DNA from: Glycocaulis sp.
GTDB taxonomy: Bacteria > Pseudomonadota > Alphaproteobacteria > Caulobacterales > Maricaulaceae
Reading direction: 5' to 3'
Assembly: GCA_022565665.1 (NCBI GenBank)
Contig: JAIUMI010000005.1
Location: 87,069-151,068 of the forward strand
Length of the DNA: 64,000 nucleotides
In this document: positions 9,469 through 17,881 of the stretch, in pieces
Position numbering within the stretch: the stretch's first letter is position 1
Layout of the letters: every line of letters begins with the position of its first letter
Made by a program: the position numbers and the translations under genes
The notes under the pieces: model-generated
Told to the model about the DNA's origin: nothing
Databases searched by the model: none
The model's input: only the letters and a program-made list of their open reading frames with translations

Positions 9469-9786
9469 GGAAATGACGGATCCTTTCGTTGTCGGGTCCC
9501 GGTTCGGCTTTTCAGGGCCTTGCCGGTGTAGTGCCGGTTTCCGGATCCAGCGGCGGGGCGGGCGGGTGGAAGGCCCTTGTCACATGCTCCAGCGCCGGGT
9601 CGAGCGTTTGGCGTACCGGGAAAACCTGTCCGGCCCGCAACGCATATAAGCCGTCCGCGCCCGCTTTCCATGGCGCGTGCGGCTCTTTTTAGATGTAGCG
9701 GCTGGGGCGTTTTGTCACAAGCATGTGACGCGGCGCATCATTGGGGGGCTGCACGCGCGCCCTGCTTGCGCTAAGAGGCTGATCCC
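9469..9786. other. Divergent spacer folE/cysS
   Basis: A 318-base GC-rich spacer holding the leaders of folE (minus) and cysS (plus). No ORF with credible codon use, no strong hairpin and no riboswitch could be recognised. AGAGG at 9773-9777 is the ribosome site of cysS. Confidence 0.5.
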
Positions 9787-11175
9787 ATGAGCCAGATAAC
9801 GCTATACGACACCGCCGCGCGTAAAAAACGCGCCTTCATTCCCGCCGATGAACGCCGGGTGACGATGTATGTGTGCGGACCGACCGTCTATGGCCCGGCC
9901 CATATCGGCAATTTCCGCCCTGCGGTGGTGTTTGACGTGCTCTTCCGCCTGCTGCGCCATCATTACGGGGCGGGCCATGTGCTCTATGCGCGCAATTTCA
10001 CCGATGTAGATGACAAGATAAACGCCGCCGCCGCCGAGGCAGGCGTAGATATCTCCGTCATCACCGGGAAATACACCGCCATCTATCACGCTGACAGCGA
10101 CGCGCTGGGCATCATGCGTCCGACCTTCGAGCCGACCGCGACCGGGCATATGGCCGAGATCATCGAGACGATCGATGCGCTGATAAAGGCCGGTCACGCC
10201 TATGTGGCGGAGGGCCATGTCCTGTTCGCGGTGGACAAGTGCGAGGGCTATGGCGCGCTCTCGCGGCGCAGCCAGGACGACATGATCGCCGGTGCGCGCG
10301 TGGAAGTGGCCCCCTACAAGAAGAACCCGGCCGATTTCGTGCTGTGGAAGCCGTCAAGCGAGGACGAGCCGGTCTGGCAGAGTCCGTTCGGGCCGGGCCG
10401 GCCGGGCTGGCATACCGAGTGCGTGGCTATGATCGGCGCGGCGCTGGGGCCCTCCATCGATATACATGGCGGGGGGATGGATCTGGTCTTCCCCCACCAT
10501 GAGAACGAGGTGGCGCAGGCCAAATGCCTGCATCACGAGGCCCCGCTGGCGCGCTACTGGGTGCATAACGGCTTCGTCTCGATGGACTCTGAGAAGATGT
10601 CCAAATCGCTGGGCAATATCATCCGTCCGAGCGAGCTCTTGGCGCGCGGGGTGAAGGGCGAGGTGATCCGCTACGGGCTCCTCTCCGGCCATTACCGCGC
10701 CCCGCTGGACTGGACCGACCGCCTGATCGAGCAGAGCCGCAAATCTCTGGATCGCTTCTACGGCGTGCTGCGCCGTTTAAGCGATGTGAAGGCCGCCGAC
10801 GTGCCAACCCCTCCCGCCGTGCTGGAAGCGCTGGGCGATGATCTCAACACGCCCAAGGCCCTTGCGGCCCTGTTCGAGATTGCCGGCCGGGCCAACAAGG
10901 CGGAGACGGATGCCGAGCGGGGGCAGGCCAAGGGCGAATTGCTGACGTCTGGCGCGCTGATGGGCTTTCTCCAGGCTGATCCCGACCACTGGTTCGGGCT
11001 CGACAGCGTGGATGCAGGCCGCCGGGCCGAGATCGATGCGCTGCTGGATGAGCGTCAGGCCGCACGGCTGGCGAAGGACTTTGCCACCGCCGATGCCCTG
11101 CGCGCGCGGATCGATGCCATGGACGTGCTGGTTGATGACACGCCCGAAGGGCCTGTCTGGCGGCTGAAAGGGTAA
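9787..11175 (+). CDS. cysS: Cysteinyl-tRNA synthetase
   Basis: A 462-residue class I synthetase that charges tRNA-Cys. The HIGH motif is GPAHIGN (about residues 37-42) and the KMSKS motif is EKMSKSLGN (270-274). Zinc ligands that select cysteine are Cys30 (MYVCGPTVY), Cys212 (HTECVAM) and the PHHEN motif near residue 237. The C-terminal DALR-like anticodon-binding region is present (about 340-462). Length is typical. The ATG has AGAGG upstream. A methyltransferase gene follows after only four bases, so the two are likely co-transcribed. Confidence 0.96.
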   Translation: MSQITLYDTAARKKRAFIPADERRVTMYVCGPTVYGPAHIGNFRPAVVFDVLFRLLRHHYGAGHVLYARNFTDVDDKINAAAAEAGVDISVITGKYTAIYHADSDALGIMRPTFEPTATGHMAEIIETIDALIKAGHAYVAEGHVLFAVDKCEGYGALSRRSQDDMIAGARVEVAPYKKNPADFVLWKPSSEDEPVWQSPFGPGRPGWHTECVAMIGAALGPSIDIHGGGMDLVFPHHENEVAQAKCLHHEAPLARYWVHNGFVSMDSEKMSKSLGNIIRPSELLARGVKGEVIRYGLLSGHYRAPLDWTDRLIEQSRKSLDRFYGVLRRLSDVKAADVPTPPAVLEALGDDLNTPKALAALFEIAGRANKAETDAERGQAKGELLTSGALMGFLQADPDHWFGLDSVDAGRRAEIDALLDERQAARLAKDFATADALRARIDAMDVLVDDTPEGPVWRLKG

Positions 11176-11179
11176 GGCG

Positions 11180-12010
11180 ATGAGCGGTCCCAGCGCAGGC
11201 GCGCCAGCCGGGTTCGGACGCGGTATGCTGCCTGCGTGGGCCAAGCCGCTGGCCGGGCGCCTGCTCAGCCTGCCGCCGGTTTTCCGCAGCTGGGAGCTCT
11301 ATGCCGCCAGCCGCTATCCGCGCCCGCCCGCAACGGACGGGAACGGCCTGCCCATCCCTGACAGGCTGCGCATGGTGCAGGTCGTCGCCCATGCCGACTG
11401 GCGCACCTTCCTGCAGACAGGAGCCGCTACCATTGAAAGCTTTGACGCGCTACTGACGCGTCATGGCGGCGGATTTGACCGGGCGGGCGCGGTTCTCGAT
11501 TTCGGCTGCGGGTGCGGGCGCCTGATCCGCCACCTGCCCGCACGCACCGATGCCGCGCTTTATGGAACCGACCTCAACCCCCGGCTCTCCGGCTGGTGCG
11601 CCGGGCATCTGCCCGGCCAGTTCTCCGCCAACGCCCTGCACCCGCCCCTCGCCTATGAGGATGGGCAGTTTGATGTCCTGTATGCGCTGTCGGTCTTCAC
11701 CCATCTGCGGGAGGCAACGCAGCGCGCCTGGCTGGCCGAGTTCGCGCGCATCCTCAAGCCCGGTGGACGGGCCATCATCACCTTCCATGACGAGCACCAG
11801 CCCGGCGCGGACGCGGCCTTGCGTACCGAGCTTGCCGCGAGCGGGTTTCTGGTGCGCCGTGATGCGATGGAGGGCTCCAACCTGCCTGCAACCTACCAGA
11901 CCCATGCCTATATGAACGCCATGGCCGCGCCTGCGTTTACGGTGCTGGAAACGGTGCCAAGCCCGGAAACGCCCTTCGGCCAGGCCATGGCGCTATTGCG
12001 CCGCGCATGA
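11180..12010 (+). CDS. Class I SAM-dependent methyltransferase
   Basis: A 276-residue protein. The SAM-binding motif I is VLDFGCGCGRLIRHL (about residues 105-119); motif II region YGTDLNPRL and motif IV FDVLYALSVFTHL follow in the usual order, then a post-motif GGRAIITFHDE. The substrate is not predictable. It lies 4 bases after cysS and 16 bases before the U-type Fe-S scaffold gene, so an operon cysS-methyltransferase-scaffold-yidD is likely. The C-terminal part (SPETPFGQAMALLRRA) resembles secreted-sugar or polyketide type methyltransferases only weakly. Confidence 0.8.
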   Translation: MSGPSAGAPAGFGRGMLPAWAKPLAGRLLSLPPVFRSWELYAASRYPRPPATDGNGLPIPDRLRMVQVVAHADWRTFLQTGAATIESFDALLTRHGGGFDRAGAVLDFGCGCGRLIRHLPARTDAALYGTDLNPRLSGWCAGHLPGQFSANALHPPLAYEDGQFDVLYALSVFTHLREATQRAWLAEFARILKPGGRAIITFHDEHQPGADAALRTELAASGFLVRRDAMEGSNLPATYQTHAYMNAMAAPAFTVLETVPSPETPFGQAMALLRRA

Positions 12011-12026
12011 GGAAGGCTCGCAAACG

Positions 12027-12476
12027 ATGAGCACGGCTGATCCGTATTCGCGTGACGTGCTGCAACTGGCTGCCAACATCCCCCATCTGGAGCGGCTGGC
12101 GGAGCCCCATGGCAGCGCGCGCAAGGTCTCGCGCCTGTGTGGATCGGAAGTGGCCGTGGACCTGCTGCTGGACGGAGAGCGGGTCAGCGCCGTAGGGCTG
12201 GACGTCTCCGCCTGCGCGCTCGGCCAAGCCGCGGCCAGCGTGCTGGGTGCCAATATCACCGGGGCTGACCGGGCAGAGATCGCCGCCGGTCTGTACGCGC
12301 TCAATGCCATGCTGACCGGTGCGGGCGAAGGACCGCAGGGGCGCTTCGAGGCACTGCGCGTGCTCGCGCCGGCACGCAGCTATCCCGCCCGGCACGGATC
12401 GATCCGCCTCGCCCTTGAAGCCGCACTCGCCGCGTTCGATGATGCCCGGAACAATCCCGCCACGAGGCTATCGTGA
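12027..12476 (+). CDS. IscU/NifU-like iron-sulfur cluster scaffold protein (third Cys missing)
   Basis: A 149-residue U-type scaffold with N-terminal NifU fold. The first two cluster-ligand cysteines are recognisable in SRLCGSEV and DVSACALGQAAASV. Where the third Cys of IscU/SufU is expected, the sequence is PARHGSIRLALEA, with Gly-Ser in place of Cys. Such a protein may have lost cluster assembly or may use another ligand. AGGAAGG precedes the ATG. The stop overlaps the yidD start (TGATG), so the two are translationally coupled. This scaffold-yidD pairing is known from other alphaproteobacteria (recalled, not checked). Confidence 0.75.
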   Translation: MSTADPYSRDVLQLAANIPHLERLAEPHGSARKVSRLCGSEVAVDLLLDGERVSAVGLDVSACALGQAAASVLGANITGADRAEIAAGLYALNAMLTGAGEGPQGRFEALRVLAPARSYPARHGSIRLALEAALAAFDDARNNPATRLS

Positions 12477-12787
12477 TGCAATGTCAGAAAAAAAATGCGC
12501 TCACGCCTTCGAAACGGGTTGGAATTGTCCTCATCACAGCCTACAGGTGGACATTGTCGCCAGTCTTCTACGCGTTCGGCGTGAGGTGCCGGCATGAGCC
12601 GAGTTGTTCGGCTTACGCCATGGACGCCATCATCGCTCAAGGGCTGTGGAGGGGAGGCTGGCTGGCACTTGGCCGCATCGGCAGATGCCGGCCGGGGGGA
12701 AGTCACGGGTACGACCCGGCGCCCGCTGCAAGGCAGAGGGTGGCGTGGTGGAAAGTCTGGGCGTTCAAGGGAACGCCGGGGGACTGA
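12476..12787 (+). CDS. yidD: Membrane protein insertion efficiency factor YidD
   Basis: A 103-residue small protein of the YidD (DUF37) family, which assists YidC-dependent insertion of membrane proteins. Diagnostic motifs are AYRWTLSPVFY, GVRCRHEPSCSAYA (conserved Cys residues) and LGRIGRCRPGGSHGYDP. The ATG at 12476 overlaps the TGA of the scaffold gene by one base; a GTG three bases upstream is the alternative. In most bacteria yidD lies next to rnpA and yidC; here it is with a Fe-S scaffold gene. The C-terminal tail after HGYDP is about 28 residues and poorly conserved. Confidence 0.92.
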   Translation: MQCQKKNALTPSKRVGIVLITAYRWTLSPVFYAFGVRCRHEPSCSAYAMDAIIAQGLWRGGWLALGRIGRCRPGGSHGYDPAPAARQRVAWWKVWAFKGTPGD

Positions 12788-12856
12788 ACGGCGTAGAAGC
12801 GCCATGAAGCTGCCTTCGGCAGCATGAATATGGCGGCCGTCAGAGGGGGTCTTGCA

Positions 12857-13789
12857 GTGTCTGCAGCGCGCATCAGCGCCGTGATGGTGAGTTACCGGAC
12901 AGGCCCTGTCCTGTTTGACTCCATCCGTGCGGTCCTTTCCGACCCTGATATCGCCGAGCTCATCCTTGTCAATCACGACAACCCGACCAATGTGACCGTG
13001 CGTCTGGATACGCTGGACAGCGCCGAGCCGCGCCTGCGCGTCATCCATACCGGTGCCAATCTCGGCTTTGCGCGCGGCTGCAATATTGGCGCACGCGCAG
13101 CCTCTGGCGATCTGCTGCTGTTTCTCAACCCCGATACGCTGATCGGGCGCGGCACTGCGGCCCTCCTGGCCAGCACGGTGGATGCGCTGGACGTGCCGGC
13201 CATTGTCGGCGCGCGCATCCTCAATCCCGATGGCAGTGAGCAGCGCGGCGCGCGGCGCGGGGAGCTGACGCTTCTCAGCGCGGCGCTCAGCTTTAGCGGG
13301 CTGGCCCGCCTGCTGCCCGGTGTGCGCGATTTCCACCGCGAGAACGAACCTCTGCCCGCCGGCCCGGTGGAAATGCCCTCGGTATCGGGCGCGGCCATGA
13401 TGATGAGCCGGGCGAGCTACAGGCGGCTTAACGGGTTTGACGAGCGCTATTTCCTCCATGTGGAGGATCTCGATATCTGCAAGCGCACCTGGCGCGTGGG
13501 CGGCAAGGTGGGGTTCGAGCCGCGCGCCTCGCTGGTCCATGTCGGCTCAACCAGCTGCGTGAATCTGGTCTTCGTGGAGTGGAACAAGGCTGCCGGGCTG
13601 CGCCGCTATTTCCGTACCCATGCCGGAACGCCAGCCCGCGCCCTGCTGTGGCTGGCGGGGCCCTTGCTGACCTTCGCGCTCCTGTCACGCGCCGTTGTGA
13701 TCCGGTCAGGCCAACGCGCGGTGCAAGCCCGTCAGCGCCTGCGCGCCCGGGCCCGTCTGGCCCAGCGCCGCCGCGGCACCGGCCAGTAG
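12857..13789 (+). CDS. Glycosyltransferase family 2 (rhamnosyltransferase-like)
   Basis: A GT-A fold transferase of about 310 residues. GTG 12857 is chosen as start because GAGGGGG stands seven bases before it; an in-frame ATG at 12824 would add 11 residues and follows a small hairpin (12809-12823) rather than a ribosome site. Motifs: ISAVMVSYRTG at the N-terminus, NLGFARGCNIGARAASGDLLLFLNPDT (metal motif as NPD), VSGAAMMMSR and GFDERYFLHVEDLDICKR. A hydrophobic segment near the C-terminus (LLWLAGPLLTFALLSRAVV) suggests membrane association. Likely role is addition of deoxysugars to polysaccharide or LPS; sugar unknown. Confidence 0.85.
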   Translation: MSAARISAVMVSYRTGPVLFDSIRAVLSDPDIAELILVNHDNPTNVTVRLDTLDSAEPRLRVIHTGANLGFARGCNIGARAASGDLLLFLNPDTLIGRGTAALLASTVDALDVPAIVGARILNPDGSEQRGARRGELTLLSAALSFSGLARLLPGVRDFHRENEPLPAGPVEMPSVSGAAMMMSRASYRRLNGFDERYFLHVEDLDICKRTWRVGGKVGFEPRASLVHVGSTSCVNLVFVEWNKAAGLRRYFRTHAGTPARALLWLAGPLLTFALLSRAVVIRSGQRAVQARQRLRARARLAQRRRGTGQ

Positions 13790-13810
13790 TCTCACATCTT
13801 TTCGCAATGC

Positions 13811-13857
13811 CAGTACTGCGTCCCGGACGGCCATGCCGGTCCGGGATCGCAGTACTG
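13811..13857. terminator. Long perfect hairpin between convergent genes
   Basis: CAGTACTGCG (13811-13820) pairs with CGCAGTACTG (13848-13857), and inside it TCCCGGAC (13821-13828) with GTCCGGGA (13839-13846), with one bulged T. The 18-bp stem lies between convergent genes. There is no long T run after it, so intrinsic termination is plausible but not textbook. A repeat-element hairpin is the alternative. Confidence 0.5.
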
Positions 13858-13867
13858 TCTCAAAGTC

Positions 13868-14266
13868 CTAGCCGTCGCCGACCGCAAGGTCGCGGCGGGC
13901 CGCCACGATGGTGACAATAAAGCCGGCCACGGTGTCGATCAGGGCCAGCAGCACCAGGATGAAGAAGGTGGATGTCGCAAATTGCGGCACCAGGAGGAAC
14001 AGTACCAGACCGGCGATGAACACCAGCATGGACATGCCGTGATTAATGATCGAGGCCGTGCCCGTGTCGGATGATTTCACCATCTCGATGAACAGGAAGA
14101 ACAGGGCCAGCATCAGATTGAGATCACCCGGCGTAAGTCCCCATTCGGCGCCGGAGATCATGTTGATGGAAAACAGTTGCGTCGTCATTGAATCGACGCC
14201 GAAAACGAAAACCAGAACGGTGTAAAGCAGCATCGAGATGCTGATCTTCGGGAATATGCTGAACAC
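13868..14266 (-). CDS. Small four-helix membrane protein, unknown function
   Basis: A 132-residue protein with four hydrophobic helices (about residues 10-30, 47-63, 75-93, 99-118). The start is GTG at 14266, preceded by AAGGAGGGG at about seven bases, the best ribosome site in this part of the window; longer in-frame starts lack one. No family was recognised. Sequence features include ISGAEWGLTPGDLNLMLALF and a helix-helix motif of small residues. It lies 130 bases downstream of, and on the same strand as, a DPM1-like glycosyltransferase. It is not the lipid A biosynthesis N-terminal domain that often accompanies such transferases. Role unknown. Confidence 0.6.
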   Translation of the reverse strand: MFSIFPKISISMLLYTVLVFVFGVDSMTTQLFSINMISGAEWGLTPGDLNLMLALFFLFIEMVKSSDTGTASIINHGMSMLVFIAGLVLFLLVPQFATSTFFILVLLALIDTVAGFIVTIVAARRDLAVGDG

Positions 14267-14396
14267 GGAAACTCCCCTCCTTCTAGGCTGATGGCCACCA
14301 CGCCGGCGCCTTTCGGCCGCCCGCATCCCCATGAATATGCCGCTGCCTGCGGAACCTGGCATAGTATCACTCCTCACCCGGCAGCGCAGGGAGGTG

Positions 14397-15131
14397 TCAG
14401 ACCTCGTCCCAACCGCCTGTCTGCCTTGCGCGGCTATTTAGCCACATTACGCCCATCATATCACTGATAGAGGCGAAAAGTCGGCCAATATTGGTGTATT
14501 TCGATTTTCCTGCCGTGCGTGGCCTGTGGCTCACATCACGGAACTCGACAAGGAAACCCTCCCGCTTCATCAGGGCCGGCAGGAAGCGGTGCTGGTGATC
14601 GAAAAACGGCAGCATGAGATAGGACTCTCTGCGCAAGGCCTTGATTCCACAGCCCGTATCGTCCGCGTCGTCATTAAGCAGGCGCTTGCGCACCCCGTTG
14701 CCAAGACGCGAGGCGAGCTTCTTGCCCGCACTGTCCTGGCGGCCCACGCGCCGCCCGCCCACCATGGCAAGCCCCTCGGGGGCATCGGCCCGCGAGAGCG
14801 CATCGACAAGGGCGGGAAGGTCCGCCGGTGGGTTCTGCCCGTCCCCGTCCAGCGTCGCCACGATGGGCGCGCGCGCGGCAAGAATACCCGTGCGTACCGC
14901 GCGCGACTGACCGGCATTCCTGCGGTGGCTGACAATGCGCAGCTGCGGCACTTCACCTTTGATTTCAGTCAGTTCGCTCAGCGTGCCATCCCGGCTGGCA
15001 TCGTTGACGGCAACGATCTCGAAATGGCGCCCGTCAAGCGCCGCGGCGATCTCGCGCACCAGCGCGGCGGCATTGCCCTCCTCATTATGCATGGGCACGA
15101 CTATCGAGACATCAGGGGTTCGCCCGGCCAT
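14397..15131 (-). CDS. Polyprenyl-phosphate glycosyltransferase, DPM1/GtrB-like (GT2)
   Basis: A 244-residue GT2 enzyme without the C-terminal membrane helices of GtrB. Motifs: VSIVVPMHNEEGN, IVAVNDASRDGT, GQSRAVRTGILAA, then the metal-binding ATLDGDGQNPP and a DTGCGIKALRR motif. Such enzymes move a sugar from a nucleotide donor to undecaprenyl phosphate. ATG 15131 is preferred over a TTG three bases upstream; GAAGGAAAG lies upstream. It is divergent from an ArnT-like transferase that would use exactly such a lipid-linked sugar, so joint action is likely. Confidence 0.87.
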   Translation of the reverse strand: MAGRTPDVSIVVPMHNEEGNAAALVREIAAALDGRHFEIVAVNDASRDGTLSELTEIKGEVPQLRIVSHRRNAGQSRAVRTGILAARAPIVATLDGDGQNPPADLPALVDALSRADAPEGLAMVGGRRVGRQDSAGKKLASRLGNGVRKRLLNDDADDTGCGIKALRRESYLMLPFFDHQHRFLPALMKREGFLVEFRDVSHRPRTAGKSKYTNIGRLFASISDMMGVMWLNSRARQTGGWDEV

Positions 15132-15243
15132 CAAACATCACTTTCCTTCAGCCGCACCGCTTGCAGGCGCGCGCGTGCCGATACATACCCGTTAGCGGCG
15201 CGTCTGCCATCCCGCTAATGCAACTTGCCAGCAAAGGGCCGTT

Positions 15244-16923
15244 ATGGGCAAAGCATTTCAAACCCTTACCTCGCCCGCACGGGCCTGGATGCTGGTGGTG
15301 GCGGTCAGCATGATGGCGGGGCTGGCGGGGATGTTCACCCTGCCGGTGATGGACCGCGACGAGGCCCGCTTCGCCCAAGCCACCGCGCAAATGCTTGAAA
15401 CACAAGACTTTGTGCGCATCGCCTTCCTGGATGAAGACCGCAACAAGAAGCCGGTCGGCATTCACTGGCTGCAATCGGTGACAGTGGGCGCGGCGCAGAT
15501 GGTCACCGGCGCGCTGGAAAACCGGCAGATATGGGCCTGGCGCATCCCGTCACTGCTCGGTGCGGTGCTAACCGCGCTTGCAACTTTCCTTATTGCAAAC
15601 AGGCTGTTGGCCCATCCGGCGGGGCTCATCGCGGGCACGCTCATGGGCGCAACCGTGCTGCTGGGCGCCGAAAGCGGGATCGCCAAGACCGATGCCATGC
15701 TGGCCGGGATCACCACGTTCGCGCTCTATGCGCTGATCCGGTTGAAATCGGCCAACACCCTGTCAGAACAGAGGAAATGGGCGATTGCGCTATGGGCTTT
15801 GATGGCGCTGGGCGGGCTCATCAAGGGACCGGTTACCCCGCTGGCCGTCGGGCTCGCCGCGATCACGCTCAGCCTCTGGGAGCGTAAAGGTAACTGGCTG
15901 AAACCACTGGCTTTCTGGCCGGGGCCGGTCCTCGCCGCCCTGATCCTTATTCCCTGGCTCGTCTCAGTGCAGATCGCGACCGATGGTGCTTTCCTGCGCG
16001 AGGCGCTGGGCGAGGATCTGGGCCCGAAAGTCGTCACCGGCCATGAAAGCCATGGCGGCCTTCCCGGCTATCATCTCCTTCTTTTATCTGCGCTTTTCTT
16101 TCCCGCCATCCTGTTTCTCCCGGCCGGCATTGCCGCCGCATGGCGCGCGTTGAAGGAGAAGAGGCCGGACGCGGAAGAGGCCGCGCGCTGGCTGATCGTG
16201 ATGAGCCTGCCCTTCTGGCTGCTCTTCGAGATATTGCCGACCAAGCTGCCCCACTATGTGCTTCCCGCCTACCCTGCACTGGCCGTTTTGAGCGCATGGG
16301 GCGCGCTGGAATGGGGCAAGGCAGGGCGCATTTTCACCTATTCAGGGGCCGGATTTGCAGTATTCGGAGGCGCCATCATAGGGGCGGTTCTGGTGTATCT
16401 CGCCGCCGCGCACGAAGGTCCGCTCGGCCTCGCCATTTTTATGTCTATACTTATTTTTGCGGCCCTGCTCGCCGCCCTCGTCCTCGCCTTCCGGGGCCGG
16501 GCCGTCCCCGCCCTCATCCCGCTGATCGCCGCCGGTCTGATCTGGCAGGGGGCAGGCCGCGGGGTGATCGCACCGGCAACCGATCTCTTCCCCTCGCGCG
16601 ATGCCGCCCAGCTCATCCAGGAGGCCGGGCTCATTGATCCGGATACAGAGCTTCTTTCCAGCTATACCGAGCCGAGCCTCGCCTTCGCGCTTCGCAGCGA
16701 TATCGCGCTGATTGATATCGATGATATCCGCGAGCGCGCCGGAGCGCTGACCACCCGCCAGCTTCTGATCATTGACCTGTCGCGTACCGGCGAGGCTGAT
16801 GCCGGTTTCATCGCGCGGGTACGGGCGCGGGCCTGCGATCTGTATGAGACAAGCGGCTATAATTATTCGCGCGGACGGGCCACGGCGCTGCTGATCGCGC
16901 GCACGGGCCCGTGTGAGGAGTGA
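15244..16923 (+). CDS. ArnT/PMT-like lipid-linked sugar glycosyltransferase (GT39/GT83 type)
   Basis: A 559-residue multi-spanning membrane protein. The N-terminal periplasmic motif MDRDEARFAQATAQML, with the acidic pair of GT-C enzymes, and the KKPVGIHWLQS motif are typical of ArnT-type transferases, which move a sugar from undecaprenyl phosphate to lipid A or another envelope acceptor. About 11-12 membrane helices follow, then a soluble C-terminal domain (about 440-559). The start ATG at 15244 lies a few bases after GGGCC with only a weak ribosome site. The divergent DPM1-like gene is the likely source of the lipid-linked sugar. Acceptor unknown. Confidence 0.85.
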   Translation: MGKAFQTLTSPARAWMLVVAVSMMAGLAGMFTLPVMDRDEARFAQATAQMLETQDFVRIAFLDEDRNKKPVGIHWLQSVTVGAAQMVTGALENRQIWAWRIPSLLGAVLTALATFLIANRLLAHPAGLIAGTLMGATVLLGAESGIAKTDAMLAGITTFALYALIRLKSANTLSEQRKWAIALWALMALGGLIKGPVTPLAVGLAAITLSLWERKGNWLKPLAFWPGPVLAALILIPWLVSVQIATDGAFLREALGEDLGPKVVTGHESHGGLPGYHLLLLSALFFPAILFLPAGIAAAWRALKEKRPDAEEAARWLIVMSLPFWLLFEILPTKLPHYVLPAYPALAVLSAWGALEWGKAGRIFTYSGAGFAVFGGAIIGAVLVYLAAAHEGPLGLAIFMSILIFAALLAALVLAFRGRAVPALIPLIAAGLIWQGAGRGVIAPATDLFPSRDAAQLIQEAGLIDPDTELLSSYTEPSLAFALRSDIALIDIDDIRERAGALTTRQLLIIDLSRTGEADAGFIARVRARACDLYETSGYNYSRGRATALLIARTGPCEE

Positions 16924-16927
16924 CGCC

Positions 16928-17833
16928 ATGAGCCGGACGATCAGCATTGTCGAGGTGGGCCCGCGTGACGGGCTGCAGAACGACCCCGTCCTCCTGCCGA
17001 CGGAGGTGAAGCTGGAATTCATCGACCGGCTGATCGCGGCCGGCGTGAAGCGCATGGAGGCAGCCAGCTTCGTCAATCCGAAGCTGGTGCCCGCCATGGC
17101 CGATTCAGCGGACATCATGGCGCGTGTGCCGAGAGACAAAGGCGTCTCCTATATCGGCCTGGCGCTCAACGAGCGCGGCATGCGCGCGGCCATCGAGGCC
17201 AGGTGCGACGAGATCAATTTCGTGATGGTCGCCTCTGAGGGTTTCGGCAAGGCGAACCAGAACGCCACCCCTCTGGACACGGCAGACCTGCTGGACCGGA
17301 TCGCCATTCTCGCCCATGACGCTGGCATTCCCCTCTCTGCCACCATTTCGGTGGCGTTCGGCGATCCGTTTGACGGCGAGGTCGATCCGGCCATCCTTGG
17401 CGAGCTGGCGGCGCGCGCCGCGGCCGCCGGTGCGGTGGAAGTCGCGCTCGGTGACACGATTGGTGTGGCGACGCCCTGGCAGGTGACCAAAGCGGTTGAG
17501 ATCGTGCGCGAGGCCGCGCCGGAGCTGACCTTGCGCCTGCACTTTCACAATACGCGCAACACCGCCATCGCCAATGTCTATGCGGCTATTCAGGCAGGCG
17601 TGAGCGTGATTGATGCCTCCGCCGGCGGGATTGGCGGCTGCCCGTTTGCACCCAGAGCCACCGGCAATGTGGCGACCGAGGATGTGGTCTATATGCTCGA
17701 ACGGGCGGGCTTTGATACCGGCATTGATCTCGATGCCATGATCGCAACGGCGCGCTGGCTGGAGACCGAAGCCCTCAGACACCCGATCGCCTCGGCTCTG
17801 GCGAAAGCAGGCGGCTTTCCGGGAAGACGCTGA
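16928..17833 (+). CDS. Hydroxymethylglutaryl-CoA lyase family protein
   Basis: A 301-residue DRE-TIM metallolyase. The N-terminal VEVGPRDGLQND carries the catalytic Arg-Asp pair, LHFHNTRNTA the metal-binding histidines, and GGIGGCPFAPRATGNVATED the HMG-CoA lyase signature with the active-site Cys. It should cleave 3-hydroxy-3-methylglutaryl-CoA to acetyl-CoA and acetoacetate, as at the end of leucine breakdown. No other leucine-catabolic gene is near. The ATG at 16928 follows GAGGAGTGACGCC, five bases after the stop of the ArnT-like gene, so a shared transcript is possible although the functions are unrelated. Confidence 0.88.
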   Translation: MSRTISIVEVGPRDGLQNDPVLLPTEVKLEFIDRLIAAGVKRMEAASFVNPKLVPAMADSADIMARVPRDKGVSYIGLALNERGMRAAIEARCDEINFVMVASEGFGKANQNATPLDTADLLDRIAILAHDAGIPLSATISVAFGDPFDGEVDPAILGELAARAAAAGAVEVALGDTIGVATPWQVTKAVEIVREAAPELTLRLHFHNTRNTAIANVYAAIQAGVSVIDASAGGIGGCPFAPRATGNVATEDVVYMLERAGFDTGIDLDAMIATARWLETEALRHPIASALAKAGGFPGRR

Positions 17834-17881
17834 TGCGGGCGAAGCTTCCCCGGCGGATGAAGTGCCGCCACACTTGATCCC

